DNA of 64,000 nt from contig CAVQCX010000038.1 of assembly GCA_963711095.1 (NCBI GenBank), positions 186,001-250,000 on the forward strand, written 5' to 3'. This stretch comes from CAVQCX01 sp963711095 (lineage in GTDB: Bacteria; Pseudomonadota; Gammaproteobacteria; Chromatiales; Chromatiaceae). A program made the position numbers and the translations under genes. Positions 8,547 through 17,600 of this stretch are shown in pieces. The first letter of the stretch is position 1. Every line of letters starts with the position of its first letter. The notes under the pieces were generated by a model, which worked only from the letters and a program-made list of their open reading frames with translations, was not told the DNA's origin and searched no databases.

Positions 8547-9401
8547 GTGTCAAATCAGCCCGGGGTGCTCTACGTCGTCGCGACCCCCATCGGTAACCTG
8601 GAAGATCTCTCCCCGCGAGCGGCCCGAGTCCTGTCAGAGGTCGACCTGATCGCTGCCGAGGATACGCGCCATACCCGGGTCCTGCTCAGCCATTTCGGCA
8701 TCTCCACTGCGCTGCTGGCGGTGCACGAGCATAACGAGCGGCAAGCCCTGAAGACGGTCCTCGAGCGCCTGAGCCGGGGCGAGTCGGTGGCGCTGGTCTC
8801 CGATGCTGGCACGCCGCTGATCAGCGATCCGGGCTTTGCCCTGGTGCGGGCGGCCCAGGAGTGCGGTGTGCGCCTGTGTCCGGTGCCGGGCCCGAGCGCG
8901 TTGCTGTGTGCGCTGTCGGTGGCCGGTCTGCCCACCGACCGGTTCGTTTTCGAGGGGTTTCTGCCGCGCACCGCCGAGAAGCGCCGGGCGCGCTTGGCGG
9001 AGCTCGCCGGGGACTCTCGGACGCTGGTGCTTTACGAGTCCAGCCACCGTCTGCTGGCGAGTCTGACGGATCTGGTCGCCGTGCTTGGTCCGGTGCGTCG
9101 GGCGGTGCTCGCCCGGGAGCTGACCAAGCTGCACGAGACCCTGGTGGCGGCCACGCTGGAGGAGCTGGAGGCCCTGGTGCGGCGCGATGAGGACCAGCGC
9201 CGGGGTGAGATGGTGCTTCTGGTCAGCGGCGCCGAGCCTGCCGAGCTCGCTTCTGTGGGGGTCGACGCCGAGCGGGTGCTGCGGGTGCTGGCGGAGGAGC
9301 TGCCCCTGGGGCAGGCCTGCGCCCTGGCCGCCCGAATCACCGGGCAGAGCAAGAACAGCCTGTACCGTCTGGCCCTTGCCTGGCGAACGGGCGGGCAATG
9401 A
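8547..9401 (+). CDS. rsmI: 16S rRNA (cytidine1402-2'-O)-methyltransferase RsmI
   Basis: RsmI methylates the ribose of C1402 in 16S rRNA using SAM. The protein shows LYVVATPIGNLEDLSPRA, LIAAEDTRHTR, VALVSDAGTPLISDPG and PGPSALLCALSVAGLP, the tetrapyrrole-methylase fold of this family, with the usual length (284 residues). Start is GTG 8547 (VSNQPG) behind GGTGGGG; GTG 8535 is a possible longer start. The next unit rightward is rnpB, a common arrangement in gammaproteobacteria. Confidence 0.93.
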   Translation: MSNQPGVLYVVATPIGNLEDLSPRAARVLSEVDLIAAEDTRHTRVLLSHFGISTALLAVHEHNERQALKTVLERLSRGESVALVSDAGTPLISDPGFALVRAAQECGVRLCPVPGPSALLCALSVAGLPTDRFVFEGFLPRTAEKRRARLAELAGDSRTLVLYESSHRLLASLTDLVAVLGPVRRAVLARELTKLHETLVAATLEELEALVRRDEDQRRGEMVLLVSGAEPAELASVGVDAERVLRVLAEELPLGQACALAARITGQSKNSLYRLALAWRTGGQ

Positions 9402-9526
9402 TCGGCAGGCTGGGCGCCCGCTCACCGCTTGACGGCGATCTGACGCGCCGGCTCGCCAAGGAGGACTCCGGCCCCCGGGCACATCCCTGATGCACGGGGC
9501 CGCGCCTGGCGCTGCGGCGATACCGG

Positions 9527-9555
9527 TTGTGTTTCACCGGCGGCGCCCTTATGTT
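9527..9555 (+). promoter_or_regulatory. Sigma-70 promoter of rnpB
   Basis: TTGTGT (9527-9532) and TATGTT (9550-9555) are separated by 17 bases. The RNase P RNA begins about seven bases after the -10, exactly where a start site is expected. Confidence 0.75.
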
Positions 9556-9561
9556 GAGTCT

Positions 9562-9934
9562 GGGAGTCGGCCGAACGGTCGCTGCCCCGGCACAGCCGGG
9601 GGAGAGGAAAGTCCGGGCTCCGCAGGACAGGGTGCCAGGTAACGCCTGGGGGGCGCGAGCCTACGGAAAGTGCCACAGAAAATATACCGCCCAAGCCCTG
9701 GATGCCAGGGCCGGTAAGGGTGAAATGGTGCGGCAAGAGCGCACCGCGCCGCTGGTAACAGCGGTGGCAGGGTAAACCCCACCCGGAGCAAGACCAAATA
9801 GGGGAGCGCGCGGCCTCGGCCGCAGCCTGTGGTCCGCAGGCGCTCCCGGGTAGGTCGCTCGAGGCGGGCGGTGACGCCCGTCCCAGATGAATGACCGTTC
9901 GCGACAGAACCCGGCTTACAGGCCGGCTCCCTCC
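9562..9934 (+). ncRNA. rnpB: RNase P RNA, bacterial class A
   Basis: This is the catalytic RNA that trims the 5' ends of tRNA precursors. The conserved blocks are in order: GAGGAAAGTCCGGGCTCC (about 9602-9619), AGGGTGCCAGGTAACGCCTG, GCCACAGAAAA at about 9671, GGGTGAAATGGTGCGG, GTAAACCCC near 9772, AGCAAGACCAAATAGG near 9787, and the closing GACAGAACCCGGCTTACAGG. The 5' GGAGTCGGCC pairs with the 3' GGCCGGCTCC, setting ends near 9562 and 9934. The exact ends are uncertain by a few bases. Confidence 0.95.
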
Positions 9935-10107
9935 TCTTCCACGGGGCGGCGTCACTCGCCGTTCCCGGGCCGCCGGCCCAACACCTCAGAAACTGCTTTA
10001 ACTACGATCTCCATGCGTCTGTTTCTTCGAGATCATCATGGATCTTGCCCTCGTTCAATTTACGGGCGTAAGTCTCTGTCGTACAAGAAAATTTGCTTTG
10101 ATCATCC

Positions 10108-10137
10108 TTGACAGCCCCGGTGATCCGTTCCTAATAT
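10108..10137 (+). promoter_or_regulatory. Promoter of the dcw cluster (mraZ promoter)
   Basis: A consensus -35, TTGACA (10108-10113), and TAATAT (10132-10137) are separated by 18 bases. The predicted start near 10144 lies just before the MraZ boxes, so transcription of the whole division and cell-wall cluster can begin here. Confidence 0.85.
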
Positions 10138-10146
10138 GGTAAGAAG

Positions 10147-10171
10147 TGGGGGGAAGTGGGAAATTCTGGAA
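10147..10171 (+). promoter_or_regulatory. Three MraZ boxes (autoregulatory operator)
   Basis: TGGGG (10147-10151), TGGGA (10157-10161) and TGGAA (10167-10171) repeat with exact 10-base spacing, separated by five-base gaps. This is the TGGGN direct-repeat operator bound by MraZ in E. coli. The third box is degenerate. Position just after the start site implies repression by MraZ. Confidence 0.88.
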
Positions 10172-10199
10172 CTGAATTTCCCCAAGGGGGAGGCGGGTC

Positions 10200-10655
10200 T
10201 TGTTCAGCGGGGTCAACAGTCTCGCGTTGGACGCCAAGGGGCGCCTGGTGATTCCGACTCGTTATCGGGATCGTCTGGAGGAGCTCTGTGCCTCCCAACT
10301 CGTGGTCACCATCGATCCCGACCGCTGCCTGCTCATCTACCCGCATGGCGAGTGGCAGAAGATCGAGCAGCGGCTGGCCGATTTGCCGAGCCTGAACAAG
10401 ACGGCCCGGCGCCTGCAGCGGCTGCTGGTTGGGCATGCACACCCCATGGAGATGGATCGCCAGGGCAGGGTGCTGATTCCCCCGCCGCTGCGCGATTTCG
10501 CCGGCCTGCAATCCCAGGTGGTGCTCACCGGCCAGATGAACAAATTCGAGCTCTGGGACGAGGCGCTCTGGAACGAGCAGCGCGACCTGTGGCTAAAGGA
10601 GACCGATTTCGAGGCCTTGGAAGGTGCGCCCGAGCTCAAGAACCTGGCTTACTGA
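10200..10655 (+). CDS. mraZ: Transcriptional regulator MraZ
   Basis: MraZ is a small, ring-forming DNA-binding protein that represses its own promoter and the dcw cluster. The 151-residue protein has two SpoVT-AbrB-like repeats, each with a DxxGR core: LALDAKGRLVIPTRYRDRL and EMDRQGRVLIPPPLRDF. Translation starts at TTG 10200 (MFSGVNSL), behind GGGGGAGGCGGG; the usual family start MF is preserved. Its binding sites lie 30-50 bases upstream. rsmH follows after three bases. Confidence 0.95.
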   Translation: MFSGVNSLALDAKGRLVIPTRYRDRLEELCASQLVVTIDPDRCLLIYPHGEWQKIEQRLADLPSLNKTARRLQRLLVGHAHPMEMDRQGRVLIPPPLRDFAGLQSQVVLTGQMNKFELWDEALWNEQRDLWLKETDFEALEGAPELKNLAY

Positions 10656-10658
10656 GGC

Positions 10659-11594
10659 ATGGACGGACATCTGCGTCATCAATCGGTTCTTCTCGACGAG
10701 GCGGTCGGCGCTTTGAACATATCGGCGGCGGGGCGATACATCGACGGGACCTTCGGTCGCGGCGGCCACAGCCGGGCGATCCTGGCCCGGCTCGGACCCG
10801 AGGGGCAGTTGCTCGCCATCGACCGGGACCCGTGGGCCATCAGCTTCGGGCGGGTGCAGTTTGCCGGGGAGTCCCGGATGCGGCTCGAGCAGGCGGCCTT
10901 TGGTGAGATGACTGCGCTCGCCGGGAGCCTGGGATGGCTCGGGCGAGTCGACGGCATCCTGCTGGATCTGGGTGTTTCCTCCCCCCAGCTCGATGCGCCG
11001 CAGCGGGGATTCAGCTTTCTGGCCGACGGTCCCCTGGACATGCGTATGGACCCCGACAGCGTGCCGAGTGCCGCCGAATGGATCGCCACGGCAACCGAGC
11101 GGGAGATCGCTTCGGTGCTGCGTGACCTGGGCGAGGAGCGTTTCGCCGGCCGCATCGCCCGAGCCATAGTGCGGGCGCGCGACCAGGCGCCGATCACCCG
11201 GACCGGGCGCCTGGCCGAGGTGATCGCGGCCGCCAACCCCGCCTGGGAGAAGGACAAGCACCCGGCGACCCGCAGCTTTCAGGCCATTCGCATCCGCGTG
11301 AATGGGGAGCTCGAGCAGCTGCGTGAGGCACTCCAGCAGTCGTTGCGACTGCTAGCGGCGCGCGGGCGGCTGGTGGTCGTGAGCTTCCATTCGCTGGAGG
11401 ATCGCATCGTCAAGCGCTTCATGCGCGATCAGGCGCGCGGCGACGATCTGCCGAAGGGCGTGCCGGTCACAGCCGATCGCTTGCGCCCGCGCATGCGCCT
11501 GCTCGGCAAAGCGCTGCGCGCGAGCGACCAGGAGGTGCTGGACAATCCCAGGGCCCGCAGCGCTGTCATGCGCGTGGCGGAGATGGTGGCATGA
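10659..11594 (+). CDS. rsmH: 16S rRNA (cytosine1402-N4)-methyltransferase RsmH
   Basis: RsmH methylates N4 of C1402, the same nucleotide whose ribose is methylated by RsmI about 2 kb upstream. The 311-residue protein has HQSVLLDEAV, the SAM motif DGTFGRGGHSRAIL, LDLGVSSPQLD and VVSFHSLEDRIVK. It starts three bases after mraZ and ends in an ATGA overlap with ftsL. Confidence 0.96.
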   Translation: MDGHLRHQSVLLDEAVGALNISAAGRYIDGTFGRGGHSRAILARLGPEGQLLAIDRDPWAISFGRVQFAGESRMRLEQAAFGEMTALAGSLGWLGRVDGILLDLGVSSPQLDAPQRGFSFLADGPLDMRMDPDSVPSAAEWIATATEREIASVLRDLGEERFAGRIARAIVRARDQAPITRTGRLAEVIAAANPAWEKDKHPATRSFQAIRIRVNGELEQLREALQQSLRLLAARGRLVVVSFHSLEDRIVKRFMRDQARGDDLPKGVPVTADRLRPRMRLLGKALRASDQEVLDNPRARSAVMRVAEMVA

Positions 11595-11875
11595 GACGGG
11601 CGGGCGGCGCCTTGGCTCTGGCGGTGCTCGCCCTGCTGGTGCTGACATCGGCGGTGGGGGTGGTGTACGCGAAGTATCTGAGCCGCAAGCTGTTCGTGGA
11701 GCTCGACGGGCTCAGAGAGCAGCGCGACGCCCAGGACACCGAATGGGGTCAACTGCAGCTCGAGCAGAGCACCCTGGGGGCCCACGGGAGGGTCGAGCGG
11801 CTCGCCGTGGAGCGCCTCGGCATGCGTCAGCCCAGACCCGACGAGGTCTTCGTCCTGGTGCCCGGGCACAAATGA
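11591..11875 (+). CDS. ftsL: Cell division protein FtsL
   Basis: FtsL is a 94-residue bitopic divisome protein that forms a complex with FtsB and FtsQ and activates FtsWI. It has a short basic N-terminus, one membrane span at about residues 7-27, and a periplasmic coiled coil (LDGLREQRDAQDTEWGQLQL). The C-terminus has the usual RVERLAVERLGM segment. It overlaps rsmH and ftsI by ATGA at both ends. Confidence 0.93.
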   Translation: MRRAGGALALAVLALLVLTSAVGVVYAKYLSRKLFVELDGLREQRDAQDTEWGQLQLEQSTLGAHGRVERLAVERLGMRQPRPDEVFVLVPGHK

Positions 11876-13620
11876 TCGCTGCGCGACGCCCTAAGCGGCC
11901 TTTCAGCGCAGCCGAGGATGCGCCGCTGGCGAGCTCCCGCTTCCGCCGTGGGGTGGTGCTCGGGCTGATCGGCCTGGCCTGCCTGGCGGTCGTCGCGCGC
12001 GCTGTGGACCAGCAGATCTTCGAGACCGATTTCCTGAGGCACGAAGGGGCGCGGCGCTATCTGCGCGTGGTCCAGATTCCCGCCCATCGCGGAATGATTC
12101 TTGACCGACAGGGCGAGCCTCTGGCGATCAGCACGCCGGTCCATTCGGTGTGGGCCAATCCCCGCGAGCTGGGCGCCGATCGCCGCACCCTGGCGCCACT
12201 GGCCGCGATCATCGGCGTCGATGTGGACGAGCTCGTGAGCCTGCTGTCGCGGCGCAGTGGCCGCTCCTTCGTGTATCTGGCGCGCCAGGTGACGCCGGCG
12301 GTCGCCAAGCAGGTCGAGGCGCTCGGTCTCCCCGGGGTGGGCCTGCAGCGCGAATATCGCCGCTACTACCCGGCCGGTGAGGTCACGGCCCATGTGCTGG
12401 GGTTCACCGACATCGACGACCAGGGTCAGGAAGGTCTGGAGCTTGCCTATCAGAGCTGGCTGGGCGGCACGCCGGGCAGTAAGCGCGTGGTGCGTGACGG
12501 ACTTGCCCGTATTGTGAAGAACATAGAGAGCATCCGCGAGCCCAGGCCGGGACGGGACCTGCAGCTCAGCCTGGACCGGCGCCTGCAGTTTCTCGCCTAC
12601 CGCGAGCTCAAGGCCGCGGTGCGTCAGGATCAGGCCCTTGCCGGGACCGCGGTGATCCTGGACGCGACCACGGGAGAGATCCTGGCGATGGTGAATCAGC
12701 CGTCGTACAACCCCAACGGGGACCGCGCCGGCATCGGATCGGCGGTTCGCAATCGGGCGCTGACCGACGTGTTCGAGCCTGGATCGACGCTCAAGCCGTT
12801 CACTGTCGCCGAGGCCCTGGAGCTCGGCCGCTTCCAGCCGGACACCCCGATCGACACCAGCCCGGGGACCCTGCAGGTCGGCCGACACACGGTGCGCGAC
12901 GTCCACGACTACGGGTTGTTGGACGTCGCCGGCGTGATCCGCAAGTCGAGCAATGTCGGCATCAGCAAGATCGCCCTGGCCCTGCCCAGGGAGCAGCTCT
13001 GGCAGGTCATGGACGAGGTCGGCTTCGGGCACATGACAGCCACGGCGTTTCCCGGTGAGGCGGGCGGCGAGCTGCGGCCCTATGCCCGCTGGTCCCGCTT
13101 CGATCAGGCGGCCCTGGCTTTCGGGTACGGGATCTCGCTGACCGCCGTGCAGCTGGCCAAGGCCTATGCAGTGATTGCCGCCGACGGTGTGCTCCGGCCG
13201 GTCTCTCTGCTGAAGCTGGATGTCCCTCCCGCCGGCAAGCGGGTCATGAGCGCTGCGGCCGCCCGGGAGGTGCGCCATATGATGGAGGCCGTGGTCTCCA
13301 AGCAGGGGACTGCCCCGCGTGCCGCGATCGAGGGCTACCGGGTGGCCGGCAAGACCGGAACGGTCAAAAAGGTGGGGGCCCGGGGCTATACCCGTCACAC
13401 CTACCGGGCGGTGTTTGCGGGCATAGCACCGGCGAGCGCCCCGCGCCTGGTGATGGTGGTCATGGTCGATGAGCCGACGGCCGGACCCTACTATGGCGGC
13501 CTGGTTGCGGCACCGGTGTTCTCCCGGGTGATGGCAGGCGCCTTGCGTCTGCTCAACATCGCGCGCGACGCCGATACGCGGGTTGGCCCGCAGATGGCTG
13601 CCGCGGGGGCGGACCGATGA
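11872..13620 (+). CDS. ftsI: Division-specific peptidoglycan transpeptidase FtsI (PBP3)
   Basis: FtsI crosslinks septal peptidoglycan. The 582-residue class B PBP has one N-terminal membrane span (about 23-42) and a dimerisation domain beginning RGMILDRQGEPLAIS. The transpeptidase motifs are STLK with catalytic Ser305, SSN at 359-361 and KTG at 494-496. ATG 11872 overlaps the ftsL stop (ATGA); it gives the normal length, while an upstream frame does not match the family. murE follows with a four-base overlap. Confidence 0.96.
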   Translation: MIAARRPKRPFSAAEDAPLASSRFRRGVVLGLIGLACLAVVARAVDQQIFETDFLRHEGARRYLRVVQIPAHRGMILDRQGEPLAISTPVHSVWANPRELGADRRTLAPLAAIIGVDVDELVSLLSRRSGRSFVYLARQVTPAVAKQVEALGLPGVGLQREYRRYYPAGEVTAHVLGFTDIDDQGQEGLELAYQSWLGGTPGSKRVVRDGLARIVKNIESIREPRPGRDLQLSLDRRLQFLAYRELKAAVRQDQALAGTAVILDATTGEILAMVNQPSYNPNGDRAGIGSAVRNRALTDVFEPGSTLKPFTVAEALELGRFQPDTPIDTSPGTLQVGRHTVRDVHDYGLLDVAGVIRKSSNVGISKIALALPREQLWQVMDEVGFGHMTATAFPGEAGGELRPYARWSRFDQAALAFGYGISLTAVQLAKAYAVIAADGVLRPVSLLKLDVPPAGKRVMSAAAAREVRHMMEAVVSKQGTAPRAAIEGYRVAGKTGTVKKVGARGYTRHTYRAVFAGIAPASAPRLVMVVMVDEPTAGPYYGGLVAAPVFSRVMAGALRLLNIARDADTRVGPQMAAAGADR

Positions 13621-15152
13621 TGGCTCGCCCCAGCGTTTCGCCTGTCTGGATGCTCTCGGCACTGCTCGAGGGTCTGGCCGCCATGGACCCCGGGGGCGAT
13701 GTGCAGATCAGCGGTCTGGCGGTCGACAGCCGGGCGCTAGAGCCCGGCGATCTTTTTCTCGCCTGCGTGGGCACCCGGGGCCACGGTCTGGATCATCTGG
13801 GCCAGGCGGTGGTCCGAGGTGCTGCGGCAGTGCTGGCCGAGCCGGCCGGCGGCTGGGGCGTCGAGCGCATCCGCATGGCCGCCCGGGAGCTGCGCGTCCC
13901 GCTGATTTCGCTCGCGGAGCTGTCCCGGCATGCCAGCGCCCTGGCGGCGCGCTTTTACGCAGAGCCGAGCCGCAGCCTCAGCGTGGTGGGCGTGACCGGC
14001 ACCAACGGCAAGACCAGCTGCACCCAGTTTCTCGCCGAGGCCCTGGCTCCGCTGGAGCGCTGCGGGCTGCTCGGCACGCTCGGCAACGGCTTCCCGGGCG
14101 AGCTGCGCCCGGGACGCCATACCACGCCGGATCCGATCGAGCTCCAGGCAGTGCTGGCGGGGCTGCTGTCGCGGGGGGCGCGCACGGTCGCTATGGAGGT
14201 CTCCTCCCACGCTCTGGATCAACACCGGGCCGCTGCGGTTCGCTTCGAGACCGCGGTGCTCACCAACCTCAGCCGCGACCACCTGGATTATCACGGCAGC
14301 ATGGACCGGTACGCGGCCTCCAAGCTGCGCCTGTTTCGCTTCCCTGGTCTGCGCCACGCCGTGGTCAACGTCGACGATGCCTTTGGCAGGGTGGTGCTCG
14401 CGACGCTGGAGCCGCGGGTGCAGACCCTCGTCTACGGCATCGGCCGCCGGCGCTCAGAGGCCCACTGGCAGGGCTTCCTGTGGGCCGAGACGGTTACCCC
14501 AGGGCTGGCCGGATTGGAGCTTGACCTGCATACCAGCTGGGGGGACACGCGGCTGCAGAGCCTCGTGCTCGGGCGTTTCAACGCCAGCAATCTGCTCGCG
14601 GTGCTGGGGGTGTTGCTGCTGCACGGCCTGTCCCTGGAGAGCGCGGTCGAGCGGCTGCAGGCCGTGCATCCGGTGCCGGGGCGCATGGAGTTGATCGGGA
14701 AGGGGCGCGGCCCGCTTGCGGTGGTCGATTATGCGCACACGCCCGACGCCCTGGAGAAGGTGCTTGCGGCTCTGCGCGAGCACTGCGCCGGTCGTCTCAC
14801 CTGCGTGCTCGGCTGCGGCGGGGAGCGCGACCGGGGTAAGCGCCCAGAGATGGGGGCTCTGGCCGAGCGCCTGGCCGACCGTGTGATCCTGACCGACGAC
14901 AATCCCCGGGGGGAGGACGGCGCCAGCATCATTGCAGAAATCCTCGCCGGATTCTCAGCTCCCGAGCGGGCTCTGGTGGAGCGGCACCGCGGCGCCGCCA
15001 TTCGCGCCGCCGTGACCGGTAGTGGCCCCGGGGACCTGGTGGCGGTGTGTGGCAAGGGCCATGAGGACTACCAGTTGGTTGGCGACCTGCGCCTGCCGTT
15101 CAGCGACAGCGAGCAAGTGCGCCTGGCCCTGCAGGAGGCCGCCGGAGCGTGA
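13617..15152 (+). CDS. murE: UDP-MurNAc-L-Ala-D-Glu:meso-diaminopimelate ligase MurE
   Basis: MurE adds the third amino acid to the cytoplasmic peptidoglycan precursor. The 511-residue Mur ligase has the ATP loop VTGTNGKTS, the carbamylated-Lys region and the C-terminal domain with LGCGGERDRGKRPEMG. The DNPRGED motif near ILTDDNPRGEDGAS indicates meso-diaminopimelate rather than lysine as substrate. Start MM is ATGATG at 13617, overlapping ftsI. Confidence 0.96.
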   Translation: MMARPSVSPVWMLSALLEGLAAMDPGGDVQISGLAVDSRALEPGDLFLACVGTRGHGLDHLGQAVVRGAAAVLAEPAGGWGVERIRMAARELRVPLISLAELSRHASALAARFYAEPSRSLSVVGVTGTNGKTSCTQFLAEALAPLERCGLLGTLGNGFPGELRPGRHTTPDPIELQAVLAGLLSRGARTVAMEVSSHALDQHRAAAVRFETAVLTNLSRDHLDYHGSMDRYAASKLRLFRFPGLRHAVVNVDDAFGRVVLATLEPRVQTLVYGIGRRRSEAHWQGFLWAETVTPGLAGLELDLHTSWGDTRLQSLVLGRFNASNLLAVLGVLLLHGLSLESAVERLQAVHPVPGRMELIGKGRGPLAVVDYAHTPDALEKVLAALREHCAGRLTCVLGCGGERDRGKRPEMGALAERLADRVILTDDNPRGEDGASIIAEILAGFSAPERALVERHRGAAIRAAVTGSGPGDLVAVCGKGHEDYQLVGDLRLPFSDSEQVRLALQEAAGA

Positions 15153-16516
15153 GGATGAGCCTGCTCGACCTGGCCTCCAATATGGGCGCCCGCTGTCTGG
15201 GTGGCGACCTGAGCTTCAGTCGCGTGGCCACCGACAGTCGCACCTTGCCGACCGACAGCCTGTTCGTTGCGCTCAAGGGGCCGCGCTTCGACGGGCACGA
15301 CCATCTGTCGGAGGCGGCAGCGCGCGGGGCCGTGGCGGCCATGGTCAGCCGCCCTGCCGAGGCGCCTATTCCCCTGCTGCTGGTGGACGACACCCGCCGG
15401 GCACTGGGCGAGCTGGCTCGGCTGTGGCGCGAGCGCTGCGGCGCTCGGCTGCTGGCGGTCACCGGCAGCAACGGCAAGACCACAGTCAAGGAGATGGCCG
15501 CGGCGATCCTAGGGGAGCTGGGCGAGACGCTCGCCACCCAGGGCAATTTGAACAACGACATCGGGGTGCCGTTGACCCTGCTCCGGCTTCAGGACCAGGC
15601 GTTCGCGGTGGTGGAGATGGGGGCCAATCACCTGGGCGAGATCGCCTACCTGAGTCGCATTGCGCGTCCCGACGTGGCGCTGCTCAACAACGCCGGCACC
15701 GCCCATCTGGAAGGCTTCGGCTCCCTGGACGCGGTGGCCCGCGCCAAGGCCGAGATCCTGGAGGGGCTGGGCGAGCACGGCGTGCTGGTGCTCAACGCCG
15801 ATGATGCCCACGCAGGACTGTGGCGGGCGCTTGCATCGGCCCGTGGCCGGCCTGTCCGGTCGTTCGGCATTCGGGCGGCGGCCGACGTACGCAGCCCGGA
15901 ATCGGAAGCGCAGACGCACTGGGTCGAGGCGGGGTTCCTGACCCGATTCCGGGCGCTGACTCCCGAGGGCGAGATCGAGGTCGAGATGCGGCTGGGCGGG
16001 CGACACAACCGCATGAACGCCCTGGGGGCGATCGCCGCCTGCCAGCTCCTGGGGGCCGATGCCGCTGCGATCCGCAATGGACTGGCCGGGCTGCGTCCGG
16101 TGCGCGGTCGGCTGCAGCCCCGGCGCGGCGTTAACGGCATGCAGCTGATCGATGACAGCTACAACGCCAATCCGGACTCGGTCGCGACCGCCATCGAGGT
16201 GCTGGTCAGCGCGCCGGGGCGGCGCATTCTGGTTCTCGGGGATCTGGCGGAGCTGGGTCGGGATGCCCCGGCGCTGCACGCCGGGCTCGGAGAGCGGGCG
16301 CGCCGGTGTGGGGTGGAGCGTCTCTACGGGGTCGGTCCCCTGAGCCGGGCAGCGGTGGACAGGTTCGGCACCGGGGCGAGCTGGCTTGAGGATAGCGAGC
16401 GCCTGACCGCGGCGCTGCTGCAGGCCTGCGGGCCGGGCGATTTCCTGCTCATCAAGGGGTCCAGATCCTCGCGCATGGATCTGGTGGCGGACGCCTTGGC
16501 GACCGGGGGGGGGTGA
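15149..16516 (+). CDS. murF: UDP-MurNAc-tripeptide:D-Ala-D-Ala ligase MurF
   Basis: MurF adds the D-Ala-D-Ala dipeptide to finish the UDP-MurNAc-pentapeptide. The 455-residue protein has ATDSRTL, ALKGPRFDGHDH, the ATP loop AVTGSNGKTTVKEM, VEMGANHLGEI and DDSYNANPDSV. Start is GTG 15149, overlapping the murE stop (GTGA); ATG 15155 is also possible. Confidence 0.96.
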   Translation: MRMSLLDLASNMGARCLGGDLSFSRVATDSRTLPTDSLFVALKGPRFDGHDHLSEAAARGAVAAMVSRPAEAPIPLLLVDDTRRALGELARLWRERCGARLLAVTGSNGKTTVKEMAAAILGELGETLATQGNLNNDIGVPLTLLRLQDQAFAVVEMGANHLGEIAYLSRIARPDVALLNNAGTAHLEGFGSLDAVARAKAEILEGLGEHGVLVLNADDAHAGLWRALASARGRPVRSFGIRAAADVRSPESEAQTHWVEAGFLTRFRALTPEGEIEVEMRLGGRHNRMNALGAIAACQLLGADAAAIRNGLAGLRPVRGRLQPRRGVNGMQLIDDSYNANPDSVATAIEVLVSAPGRRILVLGDLAELGRDAPALHAGLGERARRCGVERLYGVGPLSRAAVDRFGTGASWLEDSERLTAALLQACGPGDFLLIKGSRSSRMDLVADALATGGG

Positions 16517-16517
16517 G

Positions 16518-17600
16518 ATGCTGCATTACCTGGCGCAATACCTGACCCGGTTCGAGAGCGGCTTTGCGGTGTTTCAGTACATCACGTTGCGGGCGATCCT
16601 GGGCTCGCTCACCGCGCTGATCATCTCCTTCGTCGTCGGCCCGACCATGATCCGCCGCCTGGCTGTGCACCAGATCGGTCAGACGGTGCGCGACGATGGC
16701 CCCCAAAGCCACCTCGCCAAGAGCGGTACGCCGACCATGGGGGGGGCGCTGATCCTGGTGGCCATCGCCGTAAGCACCCTGCTCTGGGCGGATCTGGCCA
16801 ACCGCTATGTGTGGGTCGCCCTGGGTACCACCCTGCTGTTCGGTGTGATCGGCTTCGTGGACGATTACAAGAAGCTGGTGCTGCGTGACCCCCGGGGGCT
16901 CGCGGCGCGCTACAAGTACTTCTGGCAATCGGTGGTCGGGCTGGGTGCGGCCTGGTTTCTCTATGTCAGCGCCACGGTCCCCGGCGAGACCCGGCTGCTG
17001 ATCCCGTTCCTGAAGGCGGGATCGCTGCCCCTGGGCATGGGCTTCGTGGTCCTGGGCTACCTGGTCATCGTCGGCTCGAGCAACGCGGTCAACCTCACCG
17101 ACGGGCTGGACGGGCTGGCGGTCATGCCGACGGTGCTGGTCGCCGGCGCACTGGGGATCTTCGCCTACTCCGCCGGTCATGCCGCGTTCTCCAGCTACCT
17201 GCTGATTCCCCATCTGCCCGGGGTCGGCGAGCTGACCATCTTCTGCGGTGCCATGGTCGGGGCGGGGCTCGGATTCCTCTGGTTCAACGCCTACCCGGCA
17301 CAGGTGTTCATGGGGGACATAGGCGCCCTCGCCCTGGGCGCTGCGCTCGGCGTGGTCGCAGTGATGGTTCGCCAGGAGCTGGTGCTGTTCATCATGGGCG
17401 GGGTGTTCGTCATGGAGACGGTCTCGGTCATGCTGCAGGTGGTCTCATTCAAGCTGACCGGCAAACGGATCTTCCGGATGGCACCCCTGCACCACCATTT
17501 CGAGCTCAAGGGCTGGCCCGAGCCGCGGGTGATCGTGCGCTTCTGGATCGTCACCGTGATCCTGGTCCTGATCGGGCTGTCGAGCCTGAAGATCCGTTGA
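16518..17600 (+). CDS. mraY: Phospho-MurNAc-pentapeptide translocase MraY
   Basis: MraY transfers phospho-MurNAc-pentapeptide to undecaprenyl phosphate, making lipid I at the inner membrane. The 360-residue protein has about ten spans and the family signatures SGTPTMGGALI, FVDDYKKL, SNAVNLTDGLDGLA, GDIGALALG and APLHHHFELKGWPE. It begins one base after murF and ends TGATG, sharing a base with murD. Confidence 0.97.
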   Translation: MLHYLAQYLTRFESGFAVFQYITLRAILGSLTALIISFVVGPTMIRRLAVHQIGQTVRDDGPQSHLAKSGTPTMGGALILVAIAVSTLLWADLANRYVWVALGTTLLFGVIGFVDDYKKLVLRDPRGLAARYKYFWQSVVGLGAAWFLYVSATVPGETRLLIPFLKAGSLPLGMGFVVLGYLVIVGSSNAVNLTDGLDGLAVMPTVLVAGALGIFAYSAGHAAFSSYLLIPHLPGVGELTIFCGAMVGAGLGFLWFNAYPAQVFMGDIGALALGAALGVVAVMVRQELVLFIMGGVFVMETVSVMLQVVSFKLTGKRIFRMAPLHHHFELKGWPEPRVIVRFWIVTVILVLIGLSSLKIR

